Shown here piece by piece: positions 44,909 to 55,761 of a DNA stretch of 64,000 nt. Below the pieces are notes generated by a model, which was given only the letters and a program-made list of their open reading frames with translations, was not told the origin of the DNA and searched no databases. A program made the position numbers and the translations under genes. Numbering within the stretch: position 1 is the first letter of the stretch; each line of letters starts with the position of its first letter. Source of the stretch: Prado023 sp963706885 (GTDB lineage: Bacteria > Actinomycetota > Actinomycetes > S36-B12 > CAIYMF01); the NCBI GenBank assembly GCA_963706885.1, contig CAVPNX010000004.1, positions 116,126 through 180,125 on the forward strand, written 5' to 3'.

Positions 44909-44995
44909 TGACCGGTTGCCCCCAGCGGGCGATCGCGGGCCCGCGTCAATAGGCTCATGCCTGCAGACCGTTCACCCACAAAGGGAGTCTCATCC

Positions 44996-46204
44996 GTGAA
45001 GAGCATCAGTGATCTCGATATCGCTGGCAAGACAGTCCTGCTGAGGTCGGACTTCAACGTTCCGCTGGCCAAGGACGGAAGCGGCGTCATCACCGACGAC
45101 GGCCGCATCGTGGCCAGCCTTCCCACCATCAACGCCCTGACCGGAGCGGGGGCGAAGGTCGTCATCGTCGCGCACCTCGGCCGTCCCAAGGGTGTCGGCT
45201 TCGAGGAGTCGGGGTCGTTGGCGCCGGTCGCCGCACGGCTCGGGGAGCTCCTCGGCCAGGACGTCTCGCTGGCCGGCGACGTGACCGGGGACTCCGCGAA
45301 GGCCACCGTGGCCGCCCTGCAGCCCGGCCAGGTGGCTCTGCTGGAGAACATCCGCTTCGACGCCCGGGAGACCAGCAAGGACCAGGCCCAGCGCCAGGAG
45401 CTGGCCGCCGAGCTCGCCGCGATGGCCGACGTCTATGTCTCCGACGGGTTCGGCGTCGTGCACCGCAAGCAGGCCTCGGTGACCGATGTCGCCGAGCTGC
45501 TGCCCAATGCAGCCGGGCTCCTGGTCGAGAAGGAGGTCAAGTCCTTCTCGAAGGTGCTGGCCGACCCGGACCGCCCCTACGTGGTGATCCTCGGCGGGTC
45601 GAAGGTCTCGGACAAGCTGGGCGTGATCGACAACCTGATCGACAGTGTCGACCGGCTGCTCATCGGTGGCGGCATGGCCTACACGTTCCTGGCCGCCCAG
45701 GGCTCATCGGTGGGCACCTCCCTGCTGGAGTCCGACCAGATCGAGGCGGTCAAGGGCTACCTGGCCAAGGCCGCGGAGAAGGGCATCGAGCTGGTCATCC
45801 CCGTGGACACGATGGTCGCCGATGCCTTCCCCGGCAAGGACAACCCGAGCCCGGAGCGCAAGGTCGTGCCCAGCACCGAGATCCCCGACGGCTGGATGGG
45901 GCTGGACATCGGGCCGGAGACGATCGCCCTGTTCTCCAGCAAGGTCGCCGACGCCCGGACCGTGGTCTGGAACGGACCCATGGGTGTGTTCGAGGTTCCC
46001 GAGTTCGCCACCGGCACGTTCGAGGTCGCCAAGGCGATCGCCGACTCAGGAGCGTTCTCAGTCATCGGGGGCGGCGACTCCGCCGCTGCGGTCCGCCAGC
46101 TCGGCCTGGAGGACGGCTTCTCCCACATCTCCACCGGCGGTGGTGCCTCCCTCGAGCTGCTCGAGGGCAAGACACTCCCCGGTCTCGCAGTCCTGGAGGG
46201 CTGA
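44996..46204 (+). CDS. pgk: Phosphoglycerate kinase
   Basis: The enzyme makes ATP from 1,3-bisphosphoglycerate in glycolysis. The 402-residue protein shows RSDFNVPL, HLGRPKG, LLENIRFD, SKVSDKLGVI and the nucleotide-binding GGGDSAAAV. GTG 44996 is chosen because AAAGGGAG lies eight bases upstream; a frame starting 39 bases earlier lacks a site. tpiA follows three bases after the stop, giving the pgk-tpiA-secG set. The gapdh gene usually found before pgk is absent here. Confidence 0.96.
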   Translation: MKSISDLDIAGKTVLLRSDFNVPLAKDGSGVITDDGRIVASLPTINALTGAGAKVVIVAHLGRPKGVGFEESGSLAPVAARLGELLGQDVSLAGDVTGDSAKATVAALQPGQVALLENIRFDARETSKDQAQRQELAAELAAMADVYVSDGFGVVHRKQASVTDVAELLPNAAGLLVEKEVKSFSKVLADPDRPYVVILGGSKVSDKLGVIDNLIDSVDRLLIGGGMAYTFLAAQGSSVGTSLLESDQIEAVKGYLAKAAEKGIELVIPVDTMVADAFPGKDNPSPERKVVPSTEIPDGWMGLDIGPETIALFSSKVADARTVVWNGPMGVFEVPEFATGTFEVAKAIADSGAFSVIGGGDSAAAVRQLGLEDGFSHISTGGGASLELLEGKTLPGLAVLEG

Positions 46205-46207
46205 CAC

Positions 46208-46981
46208 ATGGCACGCAAGCCGTTCATGGCAGGCAACTGGAAGATGAACCTCGACCACCTCGAGGCCATCGCACACGTCCAGAAGATCGCCTTCGCGCTC
46301 AATGATGAGGACTTCGCGGCCGTCGAGGCGGGCGTCATGGTCCCCTTCACCGACATCCGTTCGGTGCAGACGCTGGTCGACGCCGACAACCTCAAGGTGG
46401 TCTACGGCAGCCAGGACATCTCCGCCCAGGACTCCGGTGCCTACACGGGCGAGATCTCCGGCGTCATGCTGAGCAAGCTCGGCTGCACGTACGCGGTCAT
46501 CGGGCACAGCGAGCGCCGCCAGTACCACGGCGAGGACGACGCCCTGGTCAACGCCAAGGTGAAGGCCGCGTACAAGCACGGCCTGACCCCGATCATGTGC
46601 ATCGGTGAGGTGAAGGAGGAGCGCGAGGCCGGCATCCAGGAGCAGGTCACCCTGGGCCAGCTCGACGGCGGCCTGGCCGACATCCCCGCCGAGCAGGCGG
46701 CAACCATCGTGATCGCCTACGAACCGGTGTGGGCCATCGGCACCGGGCTGACGGCCACCCCGCAGGACGCCCAGGACATGTGTGGGGCGATCCGCCGCCG
46801 TCTGGCCGAGCTGTACAGCCAGGAGGTCGCCGACGCGATCCGCATCCAGTACGGCGGCTCGGTCAAGGCGGCCAACGCGGCCGAGATCATGGCCGGCCCG
46901 GACGTCGACGGCGCCCTCATCGGTGGGGCGTCGCTGGACGCCGACGAGTTCGTCGCGATCTGCAAGTACCGCCTGGCCTGA
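46208..46981 (+). CDS. tpiA: Triosephosphate isomerase
   Basis: The enzyme interconverts dihydroxyacetone phosphate and glyceraldehyde 3-phosphate. The 257-residue protein has the start GNWKMNLDH (active-site lysine), YAVIGHSERRQYHGE (histidine) and AYEPVWAIGTGLT (glutamate), then IQYGGSVKAAN and GALIGGASL. Start and stop are firm: ATG three bases after pgk. A palindrome with two identical-length arms (47011-47050) lies between this gene and secG and may attenuate transcription. Confidence 0.97.
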   Translation: MARKPFMAGNWKMNLDHLEAIAHVQKIAFALNDEDFAAVEAGVMVPFTDIRSVQTLVDADNLKVVYGSQDISAQDSGAYTGEISGVMLSKLGCTYAVIGHSERRQYHGEDDALVNAKVKAAYKHGLTPIMCIGEVKEEREAGIQEQVTLGQLDGGLADIPAEQAATIVIAYEPVWAIGTGLTATPQDAQDMCGAIRRRLAELYSQEVADAIRIQYGGSVKAANAAEIMAGPDVDGALIGGASLDADEFVAICKYRLA

Positions 46982-47010
46982 GGCCGGCGGCCCCGCCGCA
47001 CTCGCCCACG

Positions 47011-47050
47011 TGTCATGGATCCGGTTCGCCCAGTGGCCGGATCCATGACA
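47011..47050. repeat. Palindrome of the TGTCAT-GATC family, copy 2
   Basis: Perfect 14-base arms (47011-47024, TGTCATGGATCCGG; 47037-47050) around a 12-base loop, between tpiA and secG. Compared with the copy at 28022-28064, the seventh base of the arm changes from C to G on the left and from G to C on the right, so pairing is kept. Confidence 0.85.
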
Positions 47051-47138
47051 TTCGGCGTGTTTGCGCCATTGGTGTGTGCGTGGCCGGCGTTGTCGCATCG
47101 ACCACGTATCCTTGCGGCATCGAACGAAGGGACCTCCT

Positions 47139-47363
47139 GTGATCACCGCCCTGCAAGTGCTGCTCCTGGTGCTCAACGTGCTCGTCATCGTCCTTGTGCT
47201 GCTGCACAAGGGCAAGGGTGGCGGCCTTTCTGACCTGTTCGGCGGTGGCGTGAGCTCCTCGCTCGGCGGCAGTTCCGTCGCTGAGCGCAACCTGGACCGC
47301 ATCACGTACGCGCTGCTCATCATCTGGACGGCCACGATCGTGGCCCTCGGCCTGGCCATCTAG
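47139..47363 (+). CDS. secG: Preprotein translocase subunit SecG
   Basis: The 74-residue protein has two membrane helices (about residues 5-24 and 54-72) joined by a glycine-rich loop (GGGLSDLFGGGVSSSLGGS). It assists SecYE in protein export. GTG 47139 has GAAGGGA upstream. Secondary to tpiA in the usual pgk-tpiA-secG order; here a palindrome separates it from tpiA by 157 bases, so it might also have its own promoter. Confidence 0.92.
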   Translation: MITALQVLLLVLNVLVIVLVLLHKGKGGGLSDLFGGGVSSSLGGSSVAERNLDRITYALLIIWTATIVALGLAI

Positions 47364-47409
47364 CGGCTCGCCCGCCCGTCCCTACCTGCTCGACCAAACG
47401 GAGGCACTT

Positions 47410-47745
47410 GTGGCTGGTGGCAACGCGATCAGGGGAAGCCGCGTCGGATCCGGTCCGATGGGCGAGGCCGAGCGGGGAGACGCGGCACCGCGGCACCGCG
47501 TGAGCTTCTACTGCGCCCGCGGGCACGAGACCACCCCGAGCTTCTCCGACGAGGCCGCCATTCCCGAGATCTGGGACTGTCCCACGTGCGGGTACCCGGC
47601 TGGACCGGACCCGGAGAACCCGCCGACGCCGGCGAAGGTCGAGCCGTACAAGACCCACTTGGCCTACGTGAAGGAGCGCCGCTCCGACGTCGACGGCGAT
47701 GCCATCCTCGCTGAGGCGCTCGAGCGCATGCGCGAGCAGGCCTAG
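47410..47745 (+). CDS. rbpA: RNA polymerase-binding protein RbpA
   Basis: RbpA is an actinobacterial factor that binds the sigma subunit and promotes open-complex formation. The 111-residue protein starts MAGGNAIRGSRVG and has a zinc-ribbon-like core (VSFYCARGHETT, then WDCPTCGYPAG) and the C-terminal sigma-interaction helices around LAYVKERRSDVDGDAILAEAL. GTG 47410 lies after CGGAGG. It is convergent with tkt, with 82 bases between stops. The usual actinobacterial neighbour order secG-rbpA is kept. Confidence 0.95.
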   Translation: MAGGNAIRGSRVGSGPMGEAERGDAAPRHRVSFYCARGHETTPSFSDEAAIPEIWDCPTCGYPAGPDPENPPTPAKVEPYKTHLAYVKERRSDVDGDAILAEALERMREQA

Positions 47746-47827
47746 GCCAGCCGGCAAGCACGTACCAGACGATCACCGTCCAGCACCTTGCTCGCCGGAT
47801 CGGCGGCAACAACCTCCAGGACCCGCG

Positions 47828-49879
<2,052 letters not shown>

Positions 49880-49949
49880 GCATCCTCCTGCGTCGGGTTC
49901 CCGGCAGAGGCTATCGGTTGCCCGGATCGGGGCCGCACACCGACGCGGG

Positions 49950-49955
49950 TACCAT
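49950..49955 (+). promoter_or_regulatory. -10 hexamer of ctaB, leaderless position
   Basis: TACCAT ends six bases before the GTG at 49962. Confidence 0.5.
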
Positions 49956-49961
49956 GGGCGG

Positions 49962-50891
49962 GTGACAGCAGTGGAGTCCGGCCGCGCAGGTGACCAGTCG
50001 GAGCTGACCGGCGCCCCCGGGCCCCGCTGGCGGGCCTACCTGGCACTCACCAAGCCGCGCGTGATCGAGCTGCTGCTGGTCACGACAGTCCCGGTGATGT
50101 TCCTGGCCGCCGAGGGGTTCCCGCCGCTGTCGACGACCCTGCTGACCCTGCTGGGCGGGTCGATGGCCGCCGCCGGGGCCAACGTGATCAACCAGGTCTA
50201 CGACCGCGACATCGATGCGGTCATGGTGCGCACCCAGCAGCGCCCGCTGGTCACCGGCACCATCAGTGCCGCCCAGGCCCTGCGCTTCGGGATCCTCCTG
50301 AGCGTGGCCTCCGTCGTGCTGCTGGCGCTCACGGTCAACGTGCTGTCCGCGGTCCTGGCCGCAGCCGCCATCGGCTTCTACGTCTTCATCTACACGATGC
50401 TGCTCAAGCGGCGCACGGCCCAGAACATCGTCTGGGGCGGTGCTGCCGGGTGCTTCCCGGTCCTGATCGGCTGGGCAGCGGTCACCGGGTCCCTGGAACT
50501 GACTCCCTTCGTGCTGTTCGGGATCGTCTTCTTCTGGACGCCTCCGCACTACTGGCCCCTGGCCCTGCGGTTCAAGGCCGACTACCAGGCCGCCCGTGTC
50601 CCGATGCTGCCCGCGGTCGCCGACAGCACCGCCGTGGCCACGGCCATCGTGCGCTACTCGTGGGCCATGGTGGTCACCTCGCTGGTCCTGACACCGGTCG
50701 CGGGGATGACCTGGCTGTACACCGCGGCGGCCGTCGTGCTCGGCGGGGTGTTCCTGTATGAGGCCTACGCCCTGCGCAGCCGCGTGCGCGCCGGAGCCGC
50801 GGACTCACGGGCGATGCGGCTGTTCCACGGCTCGATCTCGTACCTGTCGCTGCTGTTCCTCGTGGTGGCGATCGACCCGTTCCTGCGCTGA
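49962..50891 (+). CDS. ctaB: Protoheme IX farnesyltransferase
   Basis: The enzyme adds a farnesyl group to heme B, giving heme O for aa3 oxidases. The 309-residue membrane protein carries the prenyltransferase aspartate motif NQVYDRDIDAVMVRTQQRP and FFWTPPHYWPLALRFK. About nine helices are visible. GTG 49962 is chosen because it sits six bases after TACCAT; the frame extends upstream to 49653 inside tkt and is rejected there. The partner ctaA lies 3 kb downstream on the other strand. Confidence 0.94.
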   Translation: MTAVESGRAGDQSELTGAPGPRWRAYLALTKPRVIELLLVTTVPVMFLAAEGFPPLSTTLLTLLGGSMAAAGANVINQVYDRDIDAVMVRTQQRPLVTGTISAAQALRFGILLSVASVVLLALTVNVLSAVLAAAAIGFYVFIYTMLLKRRTAQNIVWGGAAGCFPVLIGWAAVTGSLELTPFVLFGIVFFWTPPHYWPLALRFKADYQAARVPMLPAVADSTAVATAIVRYSWAMVVTSLVLTPVAGMTWLYTAAAVVLGGVFLYEAYALRSRVRAGAADSRAMRLFHGSISYLSLLFLVVAIDPFLR

Positions 50892-50911
50892 GCCCGAACA
50901 GGGGCGCTGGG

Positions 50912-52195
50912 TCAGCTCCGTGCGCGGGGTGGGGCCAGGTGGAGCCGCACGCGCGCCCCGCCCGATGGGCTGGAGCCGATCTCGATGGACCCGCCCGTGC
51001 GCTCGGCCAACCTCCGGGCGATGTCCAGGCCCAGTCCCGTCGAACCCGAGACCGACAGCCCGCGCTCGACAACCTCGCCCGAAGCGAACCCGGGACCGTC
51101 GTCGCTGACCTCCAGCCAGGTGTTCGTGGAACCCTCGGTGCCCACGGCGACGCGCAGGCCGATGCCGTCGTCCGTGTGTGAGAACACGTTGCCGATCAGG
51201 GCATCGAGGGCGTCCCCCAGGTCCCGGCCCTCCGCGGCCACGACGAGCGGCCCGGTGGGGACATCGACGACGAAGGTCCGGTCCTGGTCCTCGGCCAGGA
51301 CCGCCCAGAACGCGCATCGCTCCCGGGCCAACGCACACAGGTCGGCGCTGGCGGGGATGTCCTCGCGCAGGGGGCGGCGAGCTTCGCGGATCACCTCATC
51401 GACCATCCGGTCGAGCCGGTCCACGTCCGCGCGCAGCCGCTCGGTCGACTCAGCCCCGGGCAGTGAGTCGGCGTCCAGGCGCAGCGCGGCAACCGGGGTG
51501 CGCAGCCGGTGCGCGAGGTCGGCAACCTCCTCGCGCTCGAGGTTCAGCAGCTCCACGACCCGGCTGGCCAGGCGGTTCAGGGCGGTGCCGGCGTTGTCGA
51601 TCTCGCGGATGTCACTGCCGGGCACCCGCGCCGACAGGTCCCCCCCGGCCAACTGCTCGGCCGTGGCACCCAGGTCGCTGATGGGCCGCAGGAACGACCG
51701 GGCCAGCAGCAGGCCCAGGCCGACGGAGACCGCCAGCAGGGCCAGCCCCAGCGCGAGGAGGATCAGGCGGGCCTCACGAACCGCCCCGGTGAGCTGGTCC
51801 TGGGCCACGAACACCCGCAGGATCGCCTCGCCGGAGTCCGTGTAGATCGGGATCAGCAGGTCACGTCCGCCGTCGGCCCGCGCGAAGAACGCGCCCTTCT
51901 CGCGTGCCAGTTCCACCGAGGAGTCCAGCGGCCGGGGCTCCCCGACGATCGAGTCGTCCGCGAGGTAGATGGTGGCAGGGTTGCCTGTCTCCGCGACGAA
52001 GGCCGCAACGAGCTCGTCGAGACTGTCCGGCGACGCCACGGGGATCCCGGACACGAGCGGTTGGGTCATGAGCACGACCTCGCGCTGGGCGCGGTCCTCC
52101 GCGAAGGATCCGAGATAGACCATCAGCGGGACCAGGAACGCCACCAGGACGATGGAGGTCGAGGCCAGCAGTGTCAGCAGGATGCGGCGGCGCAC
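50912..52195 (-). CDS. Sensor histidine kinase
   Basis: The 427-residue membrane kinase has two helices (about residues 8-28 and 144-168) flanking a small extracytoplasmic sensor, then a HAMP segment (LARSFLRPISDLG), H-box (EVADLAHRLRTPVAAL) and ATP-binding blocks (GNVFSHTDDG, DDGPGF, STGLGLDIARRLAE). It follows the response regulator gene with only four bases between stop and start, so both come from one mRNA. The stimulus is unknown. The gene is convergent with ctaB, leaving 20 bases between stops. Confidence 0.92.
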   Translation of the reverse strand: MRRRILLTLLASTSIVLVAFLVPLMVYLGSFAEDRAQREVVLMTQPLVSGIPVASPDSLDELVAAFVAETGNPATIYLADDSIVGEPRPLDSSVELAREKGAFFARADGGRDLLIPIYTDSGEAILRVFVAQDQLTGAVREARLILLALGLALLAVSVGLGLLLARSFLRPISDLGATAEQLAGGDLSARVPGSDIREIDNAGTALNRLASRVVELLNLEREEVADLAHRLRTPVAALRLDADSLPGAESTERLRADVDRLDRMVDEVIREARRPLREDIPASADLCALARERCAFWAVLAEDQDRTFVVDVPTGPLVVAAEGRDLGDALDALIGNVFSHTDDGIGLRVAVGTEGSTNTWLEVSDDGPGFASGEVVERGLSVSGSTGLGLDIARRLAERTGGSIEIGSSPSGGARVRLHLAPPRARS

Positions 52196-52199
52196 CGCG

Positions 52200-52877
52200 T
52201 CAGGGCTCCACCAGCTTCACGCCCACGCCGCGCACCGTGTGCAGGTAGCGCGGCTCCTGAGCGGTCTCGCCCAACTTGCGGCGAAGCCACGACAGGTGGA
52301 CGTCGACTGTCTTCTCCCCGCCCCCGTAGGACACCCGCCACACCTCGGCGAGGAGCTCGCGCTTGGTGACGACCTCGCCGGGGCGGGCCATCAGGTAGGC
52401 CAGGAGGTCGAACTCGCGGGGGCTGAGCTCCAACGGCTGGTCGTCCAGCTCCGCGGTGCGCCCGCGGGTGTCCAGGTGCAGCCCGCCCACCGCGAGCTCG
52501 GAGCTCGGCGCGTTGCTGGCCGTGCGGCGCAGGACCGCACGGATGCGCGCATCGAGGGTGTCGGCGGAGAACGGCTTGATCATGTAGTCGTCGGCGCCGC
52601 AGTCCAGCGCTCGCACGACCTGCTCGTCGTCGTCGCGGGCCGTGGCCACGATGACGGGGGTGGTGCTGACGGCACGCAGCATGCGCAGCAGCTCGACTCC
52701 ATCGAGGTCCGGAAGGCCCAGATCGAGGATGACGACGTCCGGCTCGCCGCTGATGGCTGACTGCAGGCCGGTCATCGCATTCGGTGCGGAGTCGACGGCG
52801 TGACCCCGGTCGGTCAGCGCGTGGATGAGCGCTGACCGGATGCCCGGGTCGTCCTCCACCACCAGCACTCGTGACAT
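52200..52877 (-). CDS. OmpR-family response regulator
   Basis: A 225-residue regulator with a receiver domain (VEDDPGIRSAL at the N terminus, phospho-acceptor in VVILDLGLPDLDG, lysine in MIKPFS) and a winged-helix OmpR/PhoB output domain (LSPREFDLLAYLMARPGEVV, VDVHLSWLRRKLG, TVRGVGVKL). I prefer ATG 52877 (MSRVLVVED), six bases after TACGGT, over an in-frame ATG 72 bases upstream. It is transcribed ahead of, and coupled to, the kinase gene. Confidence 0.93.
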   Translation of the reverse strand: MSRVLVVEDDPGIRSALIHALTDRGHAVDSAPNAMTGLQSAISGEPDVVILDLGLPDLDGVELLRMLRAVSTTPVIVATARDDDEQVVRALDCGADDYMIKPFSADTLDARIRAVLRRTASNAPSSELAVGGLHLDTRGRTAELDDQPLELSPREFDLLAYLMARPGEVVTKRELLAEVWRVSYGGGEKTVDVHLSWLRRKLGETAQEPRYLHTVRGVGVKLVEP

Positions 52878-52883
52878 GGCCCC

Positions 52884-52889
52884 ACCGTA
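52884..52889 (-). promoter_or_regulatory. -10 hexamer of the response-regulator operon
   Basis: On the minus strand, TACGGT ends six bases before the ATG at 52877, again fitting a leaderless mRNA. Confidence 0.5.
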
Positions 52890-52998
52890 GACGCTGGACG
52901 ACCCCCGGCGGCGCAGGAGCGGAGCCAATTGTGGGGACGTCGACGACATGGGACGGCGGTTGGGCCCCCCTTATTCAGGATTTAGGCGAAGGAGGGGG

Positions 52999-53004
52999 CA
53001 CACT
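52999..53004 (+). promoter_or_regulatory. -10-like hexamer of the Pro/Ser-rich gene
   Basis: CACACT ends six bases before the ATG at 53011. GGAGGGGG lies a little further upstream and could serve as a ribosome-binding site instead, so this is tentative. Confidence 0.35.
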
Positions 53005-53010
53005 GGGTTC

Positions 53011-53871
53011 ATGAGGTACCGCTGGCTGTCGATCGCCGCATGGGCCGCAATGGCCGCGGGGGCTGCTGCCGTGGGTCTGGCCGCGGTCTCGGCGGTGCGC
53101 GACGTGGTGGCCGACTCCCCGGTGCGCGTGCTGACGGCTGCGGATGTCGATCGGCTGCTGCAGGACCCCGATTCCCAGCTCGACCCGCTGGTCACCGTGG
53201 AGACGAACCCCGACCCGGAGCGTCCGGAGTCCCTGGCGACCCGGCCGGCGGGCACCGAGTCCTCCGAGGACCTTCTGGCCGATTCCGGCTCGGGCACGAT
53301 CGTCAGCGCCCAGGGTGTGGGGTCCAGCGAGCAGGCTGGTCCGGCCGCGCGGCCCGGCTCAGGCAGTTCCCCGGGCTCAACCTCAGACGTGGGCGATGGG
53401 TCGTCGGGCACCGTCAGCGGCGCAGGGATGGGCGGCTCTGGTTCGGTTGTGCCGAGCCCCACGCAGCCCGTGCCCGATGTCCCGGTGGACCTGACGCCGT
53501 CCCCCTCACCGTCCGATCCCGCACCGGCGCCATCCCCCGCGCCCTCCGAGCCTGCGCCTTCGCCGACGCCGTCGCCCTCGGACCCCTCCCCGTCTCCGAC
53601 GCCCACCCCGTCGCCCTCGGACCCGTCTGCGTCCCCGACGCCGACCCCGTCGCCCTCGGACCCGTCTGCGTCCCCGACGCCGACCCCGTCGCCCACTCCC
53701 GCGCCCTCGGACCCGACACCAGTCCCCTCCGAGCCGAGCCCCTCGCCGACGCAGCCCGCCACGATCGTGGATCCCAGTGGGTCCGCGGCGCCTGAGCTCG
53801 ACCCGTCAGCAGTGCCCAGTGCGACCACGGAACCCCAGGCCGCCGAGTCCCCGGAACCCGCCGAGCAGTAG
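53011..53871 (+). CDS. Exported Pro/Ser/Thr-rich low-complexity protein
   Basis: The 286-residue protein has an N-terminal signal or anchor helix (about residues 5-30) and almost no folded region. From about residue 160 to 250 it is a repeat of SPSDPS.SPTPTP, with two exact DNA copies of a 39-base unit, like cell-wall-spanning linkers. There is no sortase motif or lipobox, so it may be held by the N-terminal helix. I do not recognise the family. The divergent two-component operon next to it could control it, but nothing shows that. Confidence 0.6.
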   Translation: MRYRWLSIAAWAAMAAGAAAVGLAAVSAVRDVVADSPVRVLTAADVDRLLQDPDSQLDPLVTVETNPDPERPESLATRPAGTESSEDLLADSGSGTIVSAQGVGSSEQAGPAARPGSGSSPGSTSDVGDGSSGTVSGAGMGGSGSVVPSPTQPVPDVPVDLTPSPSPSDPAPAPSPAPSEPAPSPTPSPSDPSPSPTPTPSPSDPSASPTPTPSPSDPSASPTPTPSPTPAPSDPTPVPSEPSPSPTQPATIVDPSGSAAPELDPSAVPSATTEPQAAESPEPAEQ

Positions 53872-53923
53872 CCGGAACGTGCCCTGCTGCACGAGCCCGC
53901 CGCGCCGCTTCGAGCGTGTGGCG

Positions 53924-54877
53924 TCAGCCGCGCGCGCGCAGGCTCAGGTGGTTCTTCAGGGTGGCGACCCAGACCAGGCACGCCAGCAGCATGTGAGTTG
54001 CCACCAGGGCCCACGGCACGCCGGCGAACCACTGCGTGTAGCCGACGATGCCCTGCACGATCGCCAGGGCCATCAGCGCGTGGGACCACCAGCGGGCCTT
54101 CGCAGGGCCGTCGGTGAGCCGCAGGGCCAGCCACATGGCCACGATCAGCCCGATGAACAGCAGCACCACGTCGGCATGCAGCCAGGCGATGGTCCGCACA
54201 TCGAACGGGAGCCGGTGCTCGACATCGGTGTCGCCCGAGTGTGGCCCCGCCCCGGTGACCAGCGTTCCCAGCACAAGAACGGCTGCGCACGTGGCGACCA
54301 GGACCAGGGACAGCGCACGGATCTCCGGGCGGACGAGCCGGACCAGGGGCTCGTCACCGGGTTCGGCCGCGCGGTGCACCAGCACGACACAGCCGGCGAT
54401 GATCAGCATCGACAACAGGAAGTGGGCGCCGACGATCAGGGGGTGCAGCCCGGCCAGGACGGTGACGCCGCCGAGGATCGCCTGGGCCAGGGTGCCCAGC
54501 AGGGGGATCGTGGCCAGCAGCAGGATCGGCCGGCGCGGCACGGCTCCCTGCGCACGCCAGCGGGCGCGCATCCGCAGGGCGCCGACGATCGCCGCGATGG
54601 CCAGGATCCCGAGGACGATGGTCAGCAGCCGGTTGCCGAACTCGATCCACTTGTGGAAGGCCTCAGCCTGGCCCGCGACGGGCACCACGGAGCCGTCCAC
54701 GCACTCCGGCCAGGTGGGGCAGCCCAGCCCGGACCCGGTCACCCGCACGAGCCCCCCGGTCAGCACGATGCCGATCTGGGCGACGAGGTTGGCCATGAAG
54801 ATCCCGCGGATCCCGGAGGTCACGGGAGAGGCAGCGGTGGCGGGACTGGTGCGGACGGGGCTGTCGGAGGCGAGCAC
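53924..54877 (-). CDS. ctaA: Heme A synthase (COX15/CtaA family)
   Basis: CtaA oxidises the C8 methyl of heme O to give heme A. The 317-residue membrane protein has about eight helices, the family motif GGLVRVTGSGLGCPTWPEC with its cysteine pair partner in loop 1 (CPTWPEC), and histidines in FHKWIEFGNR and AWLHADVV that bind heme. A TACGCT hexamer ends six bases before the GTG. It complements ctaB, the preceding step, 3 kb away. Confidence 0.93.
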   Translation of the reverse strand: MLASDSPVRTSPATAASPVTSGIRGIFMANLVAQIGIVLTGGLVRVTGSGLGCPTWPECVDGSVVPVAGQAEAFHKWIEFGNRLLTIVLGILAIAAIVGALRMRARWRAQGAVPRRPILLLATIPLLGTLAQAILGGVTVLAGLHPLIVGAHFLLSMLIIAGCVVLVHRAAEPGDEPLVRLVRPEIRALSLVLVATCAAVLVLGTLVTGAGPHSGDTDVEHRLPFDVRTIAWLHADVVLLFIGLIVAMWLALRLTDGPAKARWWSHALMALAIVQGIVGYTQWFAGVPWALVATHMLLACLVWVATLKNHLSLRARG

Positions 54878-54883
54878 GGGTCA

Positions 54884-54889
54884 AGCGTA
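54884..54889 (-). promoter_or_regulatory. -10 hexamer of ctaA, leaderless position
   Basis: On the minus strand, TACGCT ends six bases before the GTG at 54877. Confidence 0.5.
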
Positions 54890-54981
54890 GTTCGCCCGCC
54901 GCGATGCGACGCCCGGGGAGTGGGCTTCGTGGTTTGACCCTGGCTCGGATCTGAACGTCGGCTCGACGCTGGCGCTGGGCA

Positions 54982-55761
54982 CTACTCCCAGCGGAAGGTC
55001 CTGATGGACACGGCCACCCCGGCGACGGCCCAGAGCACGAGGACCAGCAGCTCGGCCCAGGGCAGGCCCGATCCGGCCGATGGGGCGCCCAACAGGGCCC
55101 GCAGGGCGTCGCCGAGCGCGGCGCTGGGCAGCAGCTGCACCACACCGGCCAGTGGCCCGGGCAGCCGATCCGTGGGCAGGACGATCCCGCCGGCGAACAG
55201 CAGGAGCAGGAAGATCCCGTTGGCCACCGCAAGGGTGGCCTCGGCGCGCAGCAGGCCGGCCAGGGCGAACCCCCAGGACCCCAGGGCGAGGGTGCCGAGG
55301 ATCACGGTCGCGACGACGAGCAGGGGCTGGTCCACCTCGGGCGACCAGCCGAGCCACAGGGCCACGGCGCTGATCAGCACCAGCTGCACGGCGATCACGG
55401 CGAAGGTCGCGGTGGTCTTGCCGACCAGGAGCCCGGACCGGGCCAATGGCGTGGCGCCCAGGAACTTCAGCACGCCCGAGCGCCGCTCGAACCCGGTTGC
55501 GATCGCGGTCGCGGTGAACGCCGTGGACAGGATGGCCAGCGCCATGACCCCCGGGGTTGCGTCATCGATCGAGGCGAGGTCCAGGCGGGTCACGCCGACG
55601 AGGGCGGCCAGCGGGATGACCAGGGTCAGCAGGACCTGCTCCCCGTTGGTCATGAGCTGGCGCCACTCGAGGCGGGACTGCGCCCACCAGCGGGCCAGCA
55701 CCGGTGCGGCCTCGGGTGCCGGAGTCAGGTCCAGGTCTGTTGATCCTGCTGGGGTGCTCAT
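54982..55761 (-). CDS. ABC-2 type exporter permease
   Basis: The 259-residue protein has a cytoplasmic N terminus and six helices in the ABC-2 pattern (GFERRSGVLKFLGATPLARSGL lies between helices 2 and 3). It forms an exporter with the ATPase gene just upstream; the ATG at 55761 overlaps the ATPase stop (ATGA). A longer frame to 55908 would lie inside the ATPase gene and is rejected. This ABC pair next to ctaA and the suf operon is a common actinobacterial arrangement; the substrate is unknown. Confidence 0.9.
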   Translation of the reverse strand: MSTPAGSTDLDLTPAPEAAPVLARWWAQSRLEWRQLMTNGEQVLLTLVIPLAALVGVTRLDLASIDDATPGVMALAILSTAFTATAIATGFERRSGVLKFLGATPLARSGLLVGKTTATFAVIAVQLVLISAVALWLGWSPEVDQPLLVVATVILGTLALGSWGFALAGLLRAEATLAVANGIFLLLLFAGGIVLPTDRLPGPLAGVVQLLPSAALGDALRALLGAPSAGSGLPWAELLVLVLWAVAGVAVSIRTFRWE

